Assembly (NCBI GenBank): GCA_019637295.1
Contig: JAHBVX010000016.1
Location: 62,001-126,000 of the forward strand
Direction: 5' to 3'
DNA from: Polyangiaceae bacterium
GTDB lineage: Bacteria; Myxococcota_A; Polyangia; Polyangiales; Polyangiaceae
Length of the DNA stretch: 64,000 nt
Shown: positions 1-7,712 of the stretch, piece after piece
Layout: each line of letters starts with the position of its first letter
Numbering within the stretch: position 1 is the first letter of the stretch
The notes under the pieces: generated by a model
Database searches by the model: none
Seen by the model: the letters and a program-made list of their open reading frames with translations, nothing else
What the model was told of the DNA's origin: nothing
Made by a program: the position numbers and the translations under genes

Positions 1-430
1 CGGTCACGCCCGCGTCCGAGTCCTCTCCCAGCGACAGATCGCAATACTGGCCAGACGGACAATCGCCCGTCTCGGTGCAGGACTGGCCCGGAGTCGCGCA
101 GGAGCCGAAGGTGCAGACCTGCCCGCCGGCGCAGCAACTCTGGCCGCACGCGAGGTTGGCCGCGCAGCACACGCCCCCTGCGCAGATCCCGCCGTCCCCG
201 CAGGCCTGCCCCGTGCTGCAGCCCGAGTCGCTGGCGGCGTCCGTCACGATATTGCCTCCGGTGCCCCCCGCCGCCGTGCCGCCCGTCGCCGCGGCCGCGT
301 CTGCACCACCCGAAGCCGACACCCCGCCGCCGCCGGCCACGCCCCCGTCGTCTCCGCCGCAGCTCGCGGCGCTGCCCAGAGGCAAGGACAGTACCGCCAG
401 TGAGAGCCAGGTTCGTGTAGTGCTGCGCAT
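1..430 (-). CDS. Cys-rich lipoprotein, C-terminus off the left edge
   Basis: The gene starts at ATG 428-430 and reads leftward out of the window, so about 143 residues are visible. The N-terminus MRSTTRTWLSLAVLSLPLGSA followed by ASC is a lipoprotein-type signal with Cys at the lipobox. A Gly/Ala-rich linker follows (about residues 25-65). Then comes a Cys-rich part with repeated short units of the form C-x(2-5)-G-x-C, including ACGDGGICAGGVCC and SCTETGDCPSGQYC. This arrangement is common in surface lipoproteins of Myxococcota, where the Cys-rich repeats are thought to be disulphide-stabilised extracellular modules; that assignment is inference. No catalytic domain is visible in the part present. 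Function unknown. Confidence 0.75.
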   Translation of the reverse strand, partial: MRSTTRTWLSLAVLSLPLGSAASCGGDDGGVAGGGGVSASGGADAAAATGGTAAGGTGGNIVTDAASDSGCSTGQACGDGGICAGGVCCAANLACGQSCCAGGQVCTFGSCATPGQSCTETGDCPSGQYCDLSLGEDSDAGVT

Positions 431-502
431 CCCCCGAGCGTAACACCATCACGACCACCCAGGGCCCCTGACACGGCATGGTCCTGCCAGTATGCTAGGG
501 GC

Positions 503-802
503 GTGAGGCGCTTCTGGCTGGTGATGGGCGCGCTGCTGGTGCTCGGCGCTCCGCTGGGCGCCAGCGCGATGTGCGTGCATACCTCGCGGCCCGTCGCGCG
601 GTCTCTCCAGCGCGGAGGTGGCACTCCGCACGGCATGCCCGGCTGCTCGCCGTCCGTCGCCTGGATGCTGGCGCCCATCCAGCGAGAGGTGGTGGGCTGG
701 AACGTGCTCTACGGTTTGCTCGGTTTCGCTGGCTTTTGTGGGGGCATCGCGGTGATCGTCGAGCGCGCACTCGCGCGCGGCTCGAAAGAGCGGCGACCAT
801 GA
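503..802 (+). CDS. Small membrane protein of unknown function
   Basis: A 99-residue protein starting at GTG 503. The N-terminus (MRRFWLVMGALLVLGAPLGASA) looks like a signal peptide or first membrane segment. A second hydrophobic segment lies near residues 67-90 (NVLYGLLGFAGFCGGIAVIV), followed by a basic tail (ERALARGSKERR). Two Cys sit between the segments. Its stop overlaps the next start as ATGA (799-802), so the two genes are probably translationally coupled. I do not recognise the family. The GTG start was chosen because it places the hydrophobic signal at the very N-terminus. Confidence 0.6.
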   Translation: MRRFWLVMGALLVLGAPLGASAMCVHTSRPVARSLQRGGGTPHGMPGCSPSVAWMLAPIQREVVGWNVLYGLLGFAGFCGGIAVIVERALARGSKERRP

Positions 803-1917
803 CGAGCCTGAAGGAATGGTCACGGAGCGCGGGGAAGCGCTATGCCGCCCTGAAGTCGGAGGCCGAGGCCGCCGTGACCCGCTGGGAGTGGGGCTCGTCT
901 GCCATTCACTCCTTGGAGCCCTTCTACTTCGAGCGTCATCGATTCGGTCGCGGGCAACGCATTTCGGCGCCGGCCAAACCCAAGAGCGGGCAAGAGCAGT
1001 ACGGCTTCGACGCCGATGGTCAGCTGCGGGTAACGCGCTCGTACACGGAGCTCGAGGGGCGCTGCTACGAGACCTTCTACGACCACCGCGGCGCCGAGGT
1101 CGACAAAGTCCACTACGACTACGCCGCCAAGAAGAGCGTGATCCACGTCGCGCGCTACCGCTTCGACGCCGCCGCGCGTCTGCTAGAGCTGGAGCACCTG
1201 TATCCGGCTGCGCGGGGCCGGCGACACGAGCGCTTCGAGTGGGAAGACGCCCGGCTGGCACGCGTGATCGTGGACCACGACGGGACCGCTCAGACAGACG
1301 ACTTCGTCTACGACCCTGCCGGCGAGCTCCTGCGCATCGAGCAGGTCTACCCCAGCGGCGATCGCAGCGTGACCTACGAGCGTGTCGCACCCTCACTCCC
1401 GAGCCTGCTCGCGCAGCTCGAGGCGCTAGCGCTCGATACCATCCCCCAGCTCCTCGAGCGCCTCCCGCGCGCCGAGTCGGTCTGTGCTCTCGCTCTCTGG
1501 CTCGACATGGAGGCCTACGAGCACGTGCTGCCGCCGGGCTTGGCGCTGCTCACGGTCGCCGAGCGCCAGCGCCTCGTCGACTTGCACGGACCCGACGCCA
1601 GGTCGTACCTGTGGAATCCAGCGGAGTGGAGCGCGTTCGACACGCCGAGCCTCGAGTACCGCAGCGACGAGCTGCTCGCGCTGGCGGCGGGCGCCAACCA
1701 GCTCATCTGGCAGAAAGAGCGGTTCACTCAGGCGCGCAAGCACGTGGATGCGCTCGCCAAGAAGCTCATGCGCGGCGCCTGGGCGAAGTCGCTGGGCGTG
1801 ACCGACGACTGGGTCGTGTTCCCCGTGGACATCTGCAGCGGAGACGGGCTCGAGGGTGTCCGCCGCGTCGCACCAGCAAAGAAGCTAGCGTTGCTGGCTC
1901 GGCGTGGCTTCATCTGA
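799..1917 (+). CDS. YD-repeat-like protein of unknown function
   Basis: A 372-residue protein beginning at ATG 799, overlapping the previous gene by four bases. Residues about 70-200 hold several degenerate YD/RHS-like units (YGFDADGQLRVTRSY, YRFDAAARLLELEHLY, FVYDPAGELLRIEQVY). This is the pattern that makes up RHS-type beta shells, but here there are only a few copies and no signal peptide or RHS core motif. The C-terminal 170 residues are mostly alpha-helical and carry no motif I know. The protein is probably cytoplasmic. It may be an RHS-like immunity or scaffold protein, but this is a guess from the repeats alone. Confidence 0.65.
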   Translation: MTSLKEWSRSAGKRYAALKSEAEAAVTRWEWGSSAIHSLEPFYFERHRFGRGQRISAPAKPKSGQEQYGFDADGQLRVTRSYTELEGRCYETFYDHRGAEVDKVHYDYAAKKSVIHVARYRFDAAARLLELEHLYPAARGRRHERFEWEDARLARVIVDHDGTAQTDDFVYDPAGELLRIEQVYPSGDRSVTYERVAPSLPSLLAQLEALALDTIPQLLERLPRAESVCALALWLDMEAYEHVLPPGLALLTVAERQRLVDLHGPDARSYLWNPAEWSAFDTPSLEYRSDELLALAAGANQLIWQKERFTQARKHVDALAKKLMRGAWAKSLGVTDDWVVFPVDICSGDGLEGVRRVAPAKKLALLARRGFI

Positions 1918-2529
1918 GGCGAGCGCGCCGCGAGACCTGCGAGCCATGAATTAGCACAAAAAAACGGCTCTATTCGCGATCGTGGCGTCGCGCCGATAGC
2001 GACGGACAGTGACGTTGAGCGCCCGATACCACGTAAGCCCGTGACAGCTCGTGACAGTTCCGCCGGCCCACCGAGCGTCGTGGACCTACCCGTACTCGGT
2101 GGTGTCCACCACGACCACCGCCGCGTCGCTTGACGAGCCGGCCGATTGCCGGCGACGTCAGCGAAGCTCAAGGCTCCACTCCTTCCGAGGCTTGGCAACG
2201 CGCCGCGCTGGCGCCCCGCGCGCTGCCAAGACGGCCTCTCGCGAGCGAAATCGGTGACCCGGCGTCGATGCCCGAGCCTCGCAAACGCGCGAACTCGGAC
2301 GCCAGCATCGACCGCACGCTGCTGCGCCCGTGCTGGGTGATCACCAGGAAGTAGGTGCCCCGTCCTGCGCGAAAAGTCATGCGGACGAAGTTCCCGCTGT
2401 CGAAGTAGTAGACCGGGCCCTACCGTCCGGTCCACACCACTCCGAGGCCCCCCTCGCCCCCCGTCCGTCAGGTCGGCATTTGCCCTACCCGGCATCCATT
2501 TGACCATTCATGAACTTTTGCTTTACCTT
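1918..2529. other. Intergenic region with a possible minus-strand gene remnant
   Basis: No intact gene is convincing here. On the minus strand, about 2,170-2,460, a protein-like stretch can be read (GPVYYFDSGNFVRMTFRAG, then YFLVITQHGRSSVRSML). A TAG codon directly before it interrupts the open frame coming from upstream (VVWTGR-stop), and there is no start with a ribosome site. It may be a decayed gene. A short direct repeat CGTGACAG occurs twice near 2,041-2,056. The right end becomes much more AT-rich from about 2,500, marking the edge of the foreign-looking block. Confidence 0.3.
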
Positions 2530-2545
2530 GGTTTACTTGTTAACC
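2530..2545. promoter_or_regulatory. Inverted repeat before tetR, candidate autoregulatory operator
   Basis: GGTTTAC-TT-GTTAACC is a 16-bp dyad with one mismatch between half-sites, ending one base before the TTG start of the TetR gene. TetR-family repressors commonly bind such dyads in their own promoter (family knowledge). The surrounding 40 bases are AT-rich, unlike the rest of the window. An element resembling the Bacteroidota -7 box (TAnnTTTG, here TAACCTTTG with one extra base) lies at 2,541-2,549, about 20 bases after a TTTTG. That promoter reading is inference. Confidence 0.4.
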
Positions 2546-2546
2546 T

Positions 2547-3209
2547 TTGGCTACTATGTTGGCAACCAGTGAGCTCCCAGGGCTCCGCGAGCGCAAAGCC
2601 GCCCGGCTCAAGATCCAGCTTGTGGACCTCCTCACCAAGGAACTGCAGCACCGCGGCTTCCATGAGATCGGCGTGGAGGAACTCTGCGAGAAGGCCATGA
2701 TCAGCAAGGTCACCTTCTTCAAGTACTTCCCCACCAAGGACGCGCTGCTCTGGTACCACAGCACGGTATGGATCTACCGCATTAAGGCCGATTGTCTGCT
2801 GAAGGGGCTCGAAGGGATAGCGGCGTTGCGCTTCCTGTTCAACGACATGGCGGCGCACTTCAACGAGCACATCAACCTCTTCGGTTACTACTTCAGTGTG
2901 AACAGCCTGCAGGTGAGCGGTGAGGTTCGTCCGCTCCTCAGCGACGCGGAGAAGCTGGTCCTGTACCCGGATGGCAGCACGCTGGGTCTCGGTATCAACT
3001 ACAGTCTCGGCGAGTTCTTCCGCCACCATGTGCGCAAGGCCCGAAAGGCGGGCGATATCCGCACGGACATGACCGTGGAGACCCAGGCCGTGCTGTTCGG
3101 ATCGCTCTTCCAAGGCGCGGGGCTGGTGGGCCTGCGCATAGACCCGGCCCGACCCGGCGACAACTTCCACACCACCTTCAATGCCATCCTGAGACTGCTC
3201 AAGCCATGA
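2547..3209 (+). CDS. TetR/AcrR family transcriptional regulator
   Basis: A 220-residue protein from TTG 2547; ATG 2556 (217 residues) is an alternative start and neither has a clear Shine-Dalgarno site. The N-terminal 60 residues form the TetR helix-turn-helix: a basic helix (RERKAARLKIQLVDLLTKEL), the segment FHEIGVEELCEKAMISKVTF and the characteristic FFKYFPTKDALL that ends the DNA-binding domain. The rest is an all-helical ligand-binding and dimerisation domain without recognisable specificity. It stands ten bases before a PEP-utilising, rifampicin-phosphotransferase-like gene, so it probably represses that gene and itself. Base composition and codon use differ from the flanking chromosome, which suggests transfer. 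Confidence 0.85.
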   Translation: MATMLATSELPGLRERKAARLKIQLVDLLTKELQHRGFHEIGVEELCEKAMISKVTFFKYFPTKDALLWYHSTVWIYRIKADCLLKGLEGIAALRFLFNDMAAHFNEHINLFGYYFSVNSLQVSGEVRPLLSDAEKLVLYPDGSTLGLGINYSLGEFFRHHVRKARKAGDIRTDMTVETQAVLFGSLFQGAGLVGLRIDPARPGDNFHTTFNAILRLLKP

Positions 3210-3219
3210 GCCCCTGACC

Positions 3220-5628
3220 ATGTCCCGCACCCTCACCCTCGAAGACTGCCTGAACCACCCGCTGGGCGAAGTGGGCGGCAAAGCGAAGCACCTGGCCAGT
3301 GCCATTTCCTTCGGGATGCGTGTACCCAGAGGCATCGTCATTCCTTCCGCTTCGGTGGCGGTTGGTATCACCGATGAACTGGTGGATGCTATCCTCGAAG
3401 CTACCCAGGAATGGCGTGATGCATCCTTGGCCGTGCGCAGCTCGGGCATCGCCGAGGACGGCGGGGAGCACAGCTTCGCCGGCCAGTTCGCCACCGTGCT
3501 GAACGTGCGTGGCCGTGATGCACTGGCCGAAGCGCTCAGAGCCTGCCGCGATTCGGCTTCGTCCGCGCAAGTGAAGGCATACGGGCATGCCGGTGCACAA
3601 CCCATCGCCATCATCGTGCAGCGGCAGGTGAACGCCTTGTGCGCGGGCGTGGCCTTCTCGGCCAATCCCGTCACCGGTGCGCGCGCTGAGGTGGTCATCA
3701 ATGCGGTGGCAGGGCTCGGCGACAAGCTGGTGAGCGGGGAGGCGACGCCGGAAGCGTTGGTGGTGAACGACGGCAAGGTGGATCACAAAACCAACGGCAA
3801 GGCCATCCTGAGCGATGCGCAGGCAAAGGAGATCGGCGCTGCGGTGAGACAACTGGAAGCCCACTTCAGCGCGCCGCAGGACGTGGAATGGGCCATCGAT
3901 GTCACAGGCCTGCACATCCTGCAATCGCGCCCCATCACCGCCCTGCCCCCTGAGCCCATCCACATCGCTTTGGACATCCCACCCGGTACCTGGACACGCA
4001 ACGACCACCACACCACGCTCTCGCCCATGGCCTTCGGGCTCTTCTGCGCGGACTACGATGCAGCGCAGACCGAAGCCATGCGGAAATACGCCATGCCGGT
4101 CAAAACGATCCAGTCGCGCATGATCGGTGGGCACCTGTACACACAGTTCGCCATGGAGGGCGGGGATCAGAAAGGCACCCCGCCCAACTGGGTGATGTGG
4201 CTGGTGGCGCGCCTGCTGCCGATGATGCGCCGCATGACCAAGCAGGCCGAGGGCATCTTCCGTGACAAGCCGCACCACGCGGAGATGCGCGCATGGGAGG
4301 AGAAATGGAAGCCCTACTTCCAGGAACACAACGCGCGTTTCGATCCGGACAGCCTGAGCGCGCTGGATGATGATGAGCTGCTCGCCGGATACCATGCCCT
4401 GGTCGCGCATCTCAAGCTCGGCTTGCGCGTGCATGCGGAGACGATGGGCAACTGGATCGCGATCTGCGAGTTCGGTCTGTTCTGCCAGGACCATCTTGGC
4501 TGGGACATCGCCACCACCCTGCGCGCCATGGGCGGCTGGAGCAAGGCCACCACGGCGGTCCATGATGAACTCACGGCGCTCTGCCGCGCGCACTTCAACA
4601 CTGCCGAAGCGAAAGCAGCGGTGGCTGTGATGACACATGACCCCAAAGCGGCCATCGCCACCAAGCCACCGTTCAGGTCGGCACTCGACGCGTGGAAACA
4701 CGCCAACCGTCTGCGGATCCAGCACTACGACCTGCACAACCCCACCTTGGGCGAAACGCCGGGGTTGGTGGAACGCCAACTCCGGGACATCCTCTCCGGC
4801 ATCGCGGAAGGGAGACCCGACCGGTCCGAAGCCGTGGATGCCGAACGCGAGGAGCTGCACGCCGGCGCACGGAAGAAGCTGGCCGGCACACCGCTGCTCG
4901 TCGAGCTCGAGCAACTGGCCACCTGGGCGAAGCGTGCGTACAGCTACCGCGACGAGAACGGCTTCCACACCATCGCCACCGTCTTCGGTATCCTGCGTCT
5001 GCATTTGCTGGAGATGGGCCGCCGCATGAGAGGACTGGGTGAACCCAGGCATCTCTTCTACCTGAAGCCCGAGGAGCTGGAACCGGCCTTCCGGGGCGAG
5101 CTGCCGGACATGAATGCGCGCATCCAACGGCGTCTGGGCGAGGAACAATGGGCCAAGTTCAATCGCGGGCCGCGGGTGTACGGACCGCCCGAAGCGCCCA
5201 TGCCGCCTACGGATCCGCTTCCGCCACCCTTGCGCAAGCTCTTCCGCCTCTTCGATTGGATGATCAAGGCCGAAATGACCGCACCTTCCGAGACGGATCG
5301 AGTGGAAGGCACCTTGATCGGTCAACCGGCGAGCGCCGGCTCATACACCGGCACCGCGCGCGTCATCGCCGGTCCGCAGGACTTCCACCGCGTACGGCCC
5401 GGCGACGTGCTGGTGTGCCGCATCACCAGCGGCGAGTGGAGCATGGTCTTCGGCCGTGTGGGTGCGCTGGTCACCGACGAAGGTGGCATGCTCAGCCATC
5501 CCGCCATCATCGCCCGCGAGTTCGGCATACCCGCCGTGGTGAACACCGATTCGGCCACATTGCGCATCGCCGATGGAGGCACAGTGACCGTGGACGGCGG
5601 CAATGGCATGGTGCGCATTCATCCGTGA
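3220..5628 (+). CDS. PEP/pyruvate-binding phosphotransferase, rifampicin phosphotransferase-like
   Basis: An 802-residue protein with the three-part layout of rifampicin phosphotransferase and PEP-synthase relatives. An N-terminal PPDK_N/ATP-grasp domain comes first (residues about 10-245, with AVRSSGIAEDGGEHSFAGQF and GVAFSANPVTGARAEVV). A long central domain follows (about 250-680), with no phosphoenolpyruvate TIM barrel visible. A C-terminal swivelling domain carries the phosphohistidine motif (DEGGMLSHPAIIAREFGIPA, about residues 748-767; the His in GGMLSH is the expected phosphate carrier). Family members move the beta-phosphate of ATP to a small-molecule acceptor. Here the substrate is unknown, and an antibiotic-like hydroxyl compound is only one option. 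The linked TetR gene suggests ligand-induced expression. Confidence 0.75.
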   Translation: MSRTLTLEDCLNHPLGEVGGKAKHLASAISFGMRVPRGIVIPSASVAVGITDELVDAILEATQEWRDASLAVRSSGIAEDGGEHSFAGQFATVLNVRGRDALAEALRACRDSASSAQVKAYGHAGAQPIAIIVQRQVNALCAGVAFSANPVTGARAEVVINAVAGLGDKLVSGEATPEALVVNDGKVDHKTNGKAILSDAQAKEIGAAVRQLEAHFSAPQDVEWAIDVTGLHILQSRPITALPPEPIHIALDIPPGTWTRNDHHTTLSPMAFGLFCADYDAAQTEAMRKYAMPVKTIQSRMIGGHLYTQFAMEGGDQKGTPPNWVMWLVARLLPMMRRMTKQAEGIFRDKPHHAEMRAWEEKWKPYFQEHNARFDPDSLSALDDDELLAGYHALVAHLKLGLRVHAETMGNWIAICEFGLFCQDHLGWDIATTLRAMGGWSKATTAVHDELTALCRAHFNTAEAKAAVAVMTHDPKAAIATKPPFRSALDAWKHANRLRIQHYDLHNPTLGETPGLVERQLRDILSGIAEGRPDRSEAVDAEREELHAGARKKLAGTPLLVELEQLATWAKRAYSYRDENGFHTIATVFGILRLHLLEMGRRMRGLGEPRHLFYLKPEELEPAFRGELPDMNARIQRRLGEEQWAKFNRGPRVYGPPEAPMPPTDPLPPPLRKLFRLFDWMIKAEMTAPSETDRVEGTLIGQPASAGSYTGTARVIAGPQDFHRVRPGDVLVCRITSGEWSMVFGRVGALVTDEGGMLSHPAIIAREFGIPAVVNTDSATLRIADGGTVTVDGGNGMVRIHP

Positions 5629-5647
5629 AACAGCGAGACCGTACACG

Positions 5648-5791
5648 ATGAACGACCTCATCACACGCTCGGCCACGGAGCTGGCCGCCGCCATACGTGC
5701 TGGGGAGATCTCATCACTGGAATGCACAGAGGCGCACATCGCCCGCATCCAGGAAACCTAGCCCACCGTGAACGCCCTGTGCTACGGCTCG
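5648..5791 (+). pseudogene. Amidase, N-terminal remnant with in-frame stop and truncation
   Basis: From ATG 5648 the frame gives MNDLITRSATELAAAIRAGE and then LECTEAHIARIQET, the typical start of the amidase-signature family (helical N-terminus before the catalytic Lys-Ser-Ser region). Codon 38 is TAG (5759-5761). Reading through it continues the family pattern (PTVNALCYG), so the stop replaced a sense codon. Homology then ends abruptly at about 5,791, where the tail of the opposite-strand mazF begins. The catalytic core is missing, so this cannot be active. It lies 19 bases after the PEP-utilising gene and was probably its operon partner in the donor. Confidence 0.7.
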
Positions 5792-6135
5792 CTCGTGAGC
5801 CCAAGGAAAAGCTCGAGCCCCTGATCGAGCGCAAGGATCTCGTCCTTCGCGATGCGCCCGAACACGCGTCGGATGCGGCGCTTGTCGACCGAGCGCAGAT
5901 GATCGACGAGCGCGTACGAGGTCTTCGTCAGGCCGCTCTTGCCCGGCGACAGTTCCGGGTAGAGTGCCCCCTCGCCCGGCGTGCCGGTGACCGGCACGAT
6001 CGCGATGAGCGGGAAGCGCTGATCGGCGTTGACCGCCGGATCGCTGACCGCCACGCAGGGGCGCGTGCCACGCTGCTCGTGGCCGACGGTCGGGTCCAGC
6101 TCGACGAGAACGACGGTGCCGCGATCGACGATCAC
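5782..6135 (-). CDS. MazF/PemK-type endoribonuclease toxin
   Basis: A 117-residue protein from GTG 6135. The N-terminus VIVDRGTVVLVELDPTVGHEQRGTRPCVAV carries the MazF/PemK signature (RG.VV.V.LDP..G.EQ.G.RP..V). The later TSYALVDHLRSVDKRRI segment is also typical, and the whole length fits the family. MazF proteins cut mRNA at short sequences and are held inactive by the co-expressed antitoxin. The start overlaps the antitoxin stop as GTGA, so the pair is translationally coupled. The final codons run into the amidase remnant, so a few C-terminal residues may come from the junction. Confidence 0.85.
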   Translation of the reverse strand: MIVDRGTVVLVELDPTVGHEQRGTRPCVAVSDPAVNADQRFPLIAIVPVTGTPGEGALYPELSPGKSGLTKTSYALVDHLRSVDKRRIRRVFGRIAKDEILALDQGLELFLGLTSEP

Positions 6136-6437
6136 GCGGACTCCTCCACCCAGCCTTGCCCCGGGGCCCATCGCACCGGCTTCCCAGCGGACTCGTCTAC
6201 CAGGCCCTCGTCGTCCGCCGGCAGGCTCGCGCCCCAATCGGCGAGCCCGGTCTCGGCGAGCTCCGCAGCCTCCGGGTGAGGGCTCGCGAGCGAGCGGAGG
6301 AGCCCTTCTCGCCGTCGCCGGACGAGCTCATGCTCGACGGCTTCGGTGATGAAGCGGCTGCGGTTCCGCTCGAAGCGGTCGATGCCCTCGACGAGGTCGA
6401 TCGGCAGGGTGACGGTGACGCGCTCGGTCGTGGCCAT
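6132..6437 (-). CDS. Ribbon-helix-helix antitoxin of the MazEF-type pair
   Basis: A 101-residue protein from ATG 6437, preceded by a strong ribosome site (GGAGGAACC directly upstream), which decides this start over upstream alternatives. Residues 5-45 (RVTVTLPIDLVEGIDRF, then NRSRFITEAVEHEL) are a ribbon-helix-helix DNA-binding domain. The acidic C-terminal tail (AAELAETGLADWG, LPADDEGLVDES) is of the kind that wraps the toxin. Such antitoxins repress their own promoter together with the toxin. The pair lies just left of the island insertion site and is transcribed away from it. It belongs to the resident chromosome rather than the island. Confidence 0.8.
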   Translation of the reverse strand: MATTERVTVTLPIDLVEGIDRFERNRSRFITEAVEHELVRRRREGLLRSLASPHPEAAELAETGLADWGASLPADDEGLVDESAGKPVRWAPGQGWVEESA

Positions 6438-6764
6438 GGTTCCTCCGATATGCATCAAGATATGATCATACCCATCCTGGCGCAACCCCGTACCCGGCCG
6501 GTCGGCAACGGCGATCGTCGTGGCCCCGCGCGGCAAGGAGTCGTTGTCGCGGAATAGCAGGATTCCTGCCGGTGGAGGCGCCGGGAATCGAAATCATTTC
6601 GGGGAGACGAGCCGGTCGCAGGATTCCTCGACGAATATCGCAGATCTGCTTGAAAACAAGGGCAAGGCGATTCTTCTGCGAGACCTCACTTTCCCCCTGA
6701 TTCCTCCACGCTCGCCCCGGTTTTTGGAGGCGTGGGGGAGGCGTCGGGTAGAAATCCCTGAGCC
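6438..6764. other. Island left junction region without genes
   Basis: Between the antitoxin start and the end of abiEii there is no gene. The region contains the left copy of the 22-bp attachment repeat (6,571-6,592) and, right of it, the short open frame (6,593-6,653) that would become the recombinase C-terminus if the island circularised. The CATATGATCAT-like AT-rich stretch near 6,457-6,474 is the likely promoter area of the mazE/mazF pair. Confidence 0.5.
6571..6592 (-). repeat. Left attachment-site copy (fragment of tmRNA 3' end)
   Basis: This 22-bp stretch begins GGTGGAGGCG and ends GGAATCGAA. It is identical to 30,544-30,565 and is the reverse complement of the tmRNA T-arm/acceptor 3' strand. 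No tmRNA sequence continues on either side here, so it is a displaced copy made by integration. The base on its left (C, 6570) differs from that of the right copy (T), as does the base on its right. Confidence 0.85.
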
Positions 6765-7712
6765 CTAGCCCCTCGCGGGCAGAGGCTTCTCCCACGGGTC
6801 TCCGGGCGTCCAGGTTTCGTCCCATGGCCGTCCCGATGCAACGGCCTCGACCACCGGCATGAGCAGATGGGAAACGCCACCCACGATCTCCTGGAGGGAA
6901 GGGGCAGGCTGGTCGATCCGCGCCCTCTTGGTGAACGCTACCCATTGGGCGAGCTTGTCGGTGTCTTGGGCGAACGTGTCCGTTAGCGCCAGCGGTGGCG
7001 CGGATGGGATCGGTGTCTTCCGGCGCGCGAACGTGGCGGTGATCGCGGCAGCAAGGGTTGGCCCGTCGAACGGGAAGTGCCGGGACAAGAACCAGATGTC
7101 GAAGAAGTCCTTCATGCGGCTGTTCGCGATGCCGAGGTCCACCATGGCGTGGAACTTCTCGGCGACGACCAGCTCGCGTCGATAGCCCTGGAGAACGGGT
7201 GGCGGCAGGTCGAGCAGGGGCGGGATCTCCACCAGCTCCGGCGGCGGGGTGGTCGCGTCGCCGAACCCCACGTCCACCTGCACAGGCACCTTGGCCGTTC
7301 CCAGCTTGGCCTCGAACGTCACGCGGATACCGTCGTAGACCGCATCCTCTCGAATGGGCTCGGCCTTGACAGTGGCCGCCAGGAAGACGAGCCCGTCGTC
7401 CTGCACCTGGACTTCGCACACGTCCCGGAAGATGGCTTCGAGTCTCCCAACATCCGGGCTGCCGTACCCGAGCAGGTCGATGTCCTTGGTGGCCCGGTGA
7501 GGCCGCTGCGACCACACGGTGAAGAGCATCGCGCCCTTGAGCAAGAACGTTCCGGCGTGTGGGGACTGGGTCAGCCTGTAGAGAATCCGTTCCAGGACGT
7601 AACGGTTGAGCAGGAAGTTGAAGTCCTCGTTGCGCTCACGCGCCACCGACATGAGGCGCGTCTTGACCGAGGCCGCCATGTTCCGGGGCGGCTCCCCCTT
7701 GGGCCGCTTCAC
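6765..7712 (-). CDS. abiEii: AbiEii/AbiGii-type nucleotidyltransferase toxin
   Basis: A 315-residue protein from GTG 7712, matching the AbiEii nucleotidyltransferase family. It shows LLKGAMLF (residues 57-64), then RATKDIDLLG (73-82) with the paired acidic residues of the nucleotidyltransferase active site, and the later conserved VVAEKFHAMVDLGIANSRMKDFFDIW. AbiEii proteins attach nucleotides to an RNA acceptor and stop growth during phage infection unless restrained by AbiEi. The start overlaps the antitoxin stop by four bases (GTGA), a typical arrangement. It sits at the left end of the island as a second, independent defence or stability module. Confidence 0.9.
   Translation of the reverse strand: MKRPKGEPPRNMAASVKTRLMSVARERNEDFNFLLNRYVLERILYRLTQSPHAGTFLLKGAMLFTVWSQRPHRATKDIDLLGYGSPDVGRLEAIFRDVCEVQVQDDGLVFLAATVKAEPIREDAVYDGIRVTFEAKLGTAKVPVQVDVGFGDATTPPPELVEIPPLLDLPPPVLQGYRRELVVAEKFHAMVDLGIANSRMKDFFDIWFLSRHFPFDGPTLAAAITATFARRKTPIPSAPPLALTDTFAQDTDKLAQWVAFTKRARIDQPAPSLQEIVGGVSHLLMPVVEAVASGRPWDETWTPGDPWEKPLPARG

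Noticed and set aside
449-1396. A 315-codon minus-strand frame near the left edge
   Set aside because: Almost entirely Arg/Ser; mirror of the plus-strand pair, which has an ATGA coupling and normal composition.
1728-2507. A 259-codon minus-strand frame covering the first long intergenic region
   Set aside because: The sequence changes character several times, is Arg-rich and overlaps the end of the YD-repeat gene; only a short piece in another frame looks protein-like.
3199-5325. A 708-codon minus-strand open frame opposite the PEP-utilising gene
   Set aside because: Antisense shadow; the plus-strand gene has the phosphohistidine and ATP-grasp motifs, while the minus frame has no motif and is His/Gln/Arg-rich.
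6700-6746. Terminator after abiEii
   Set aside because: The stem needs a three-base bulge and no T-run follows in the transcribed direction.
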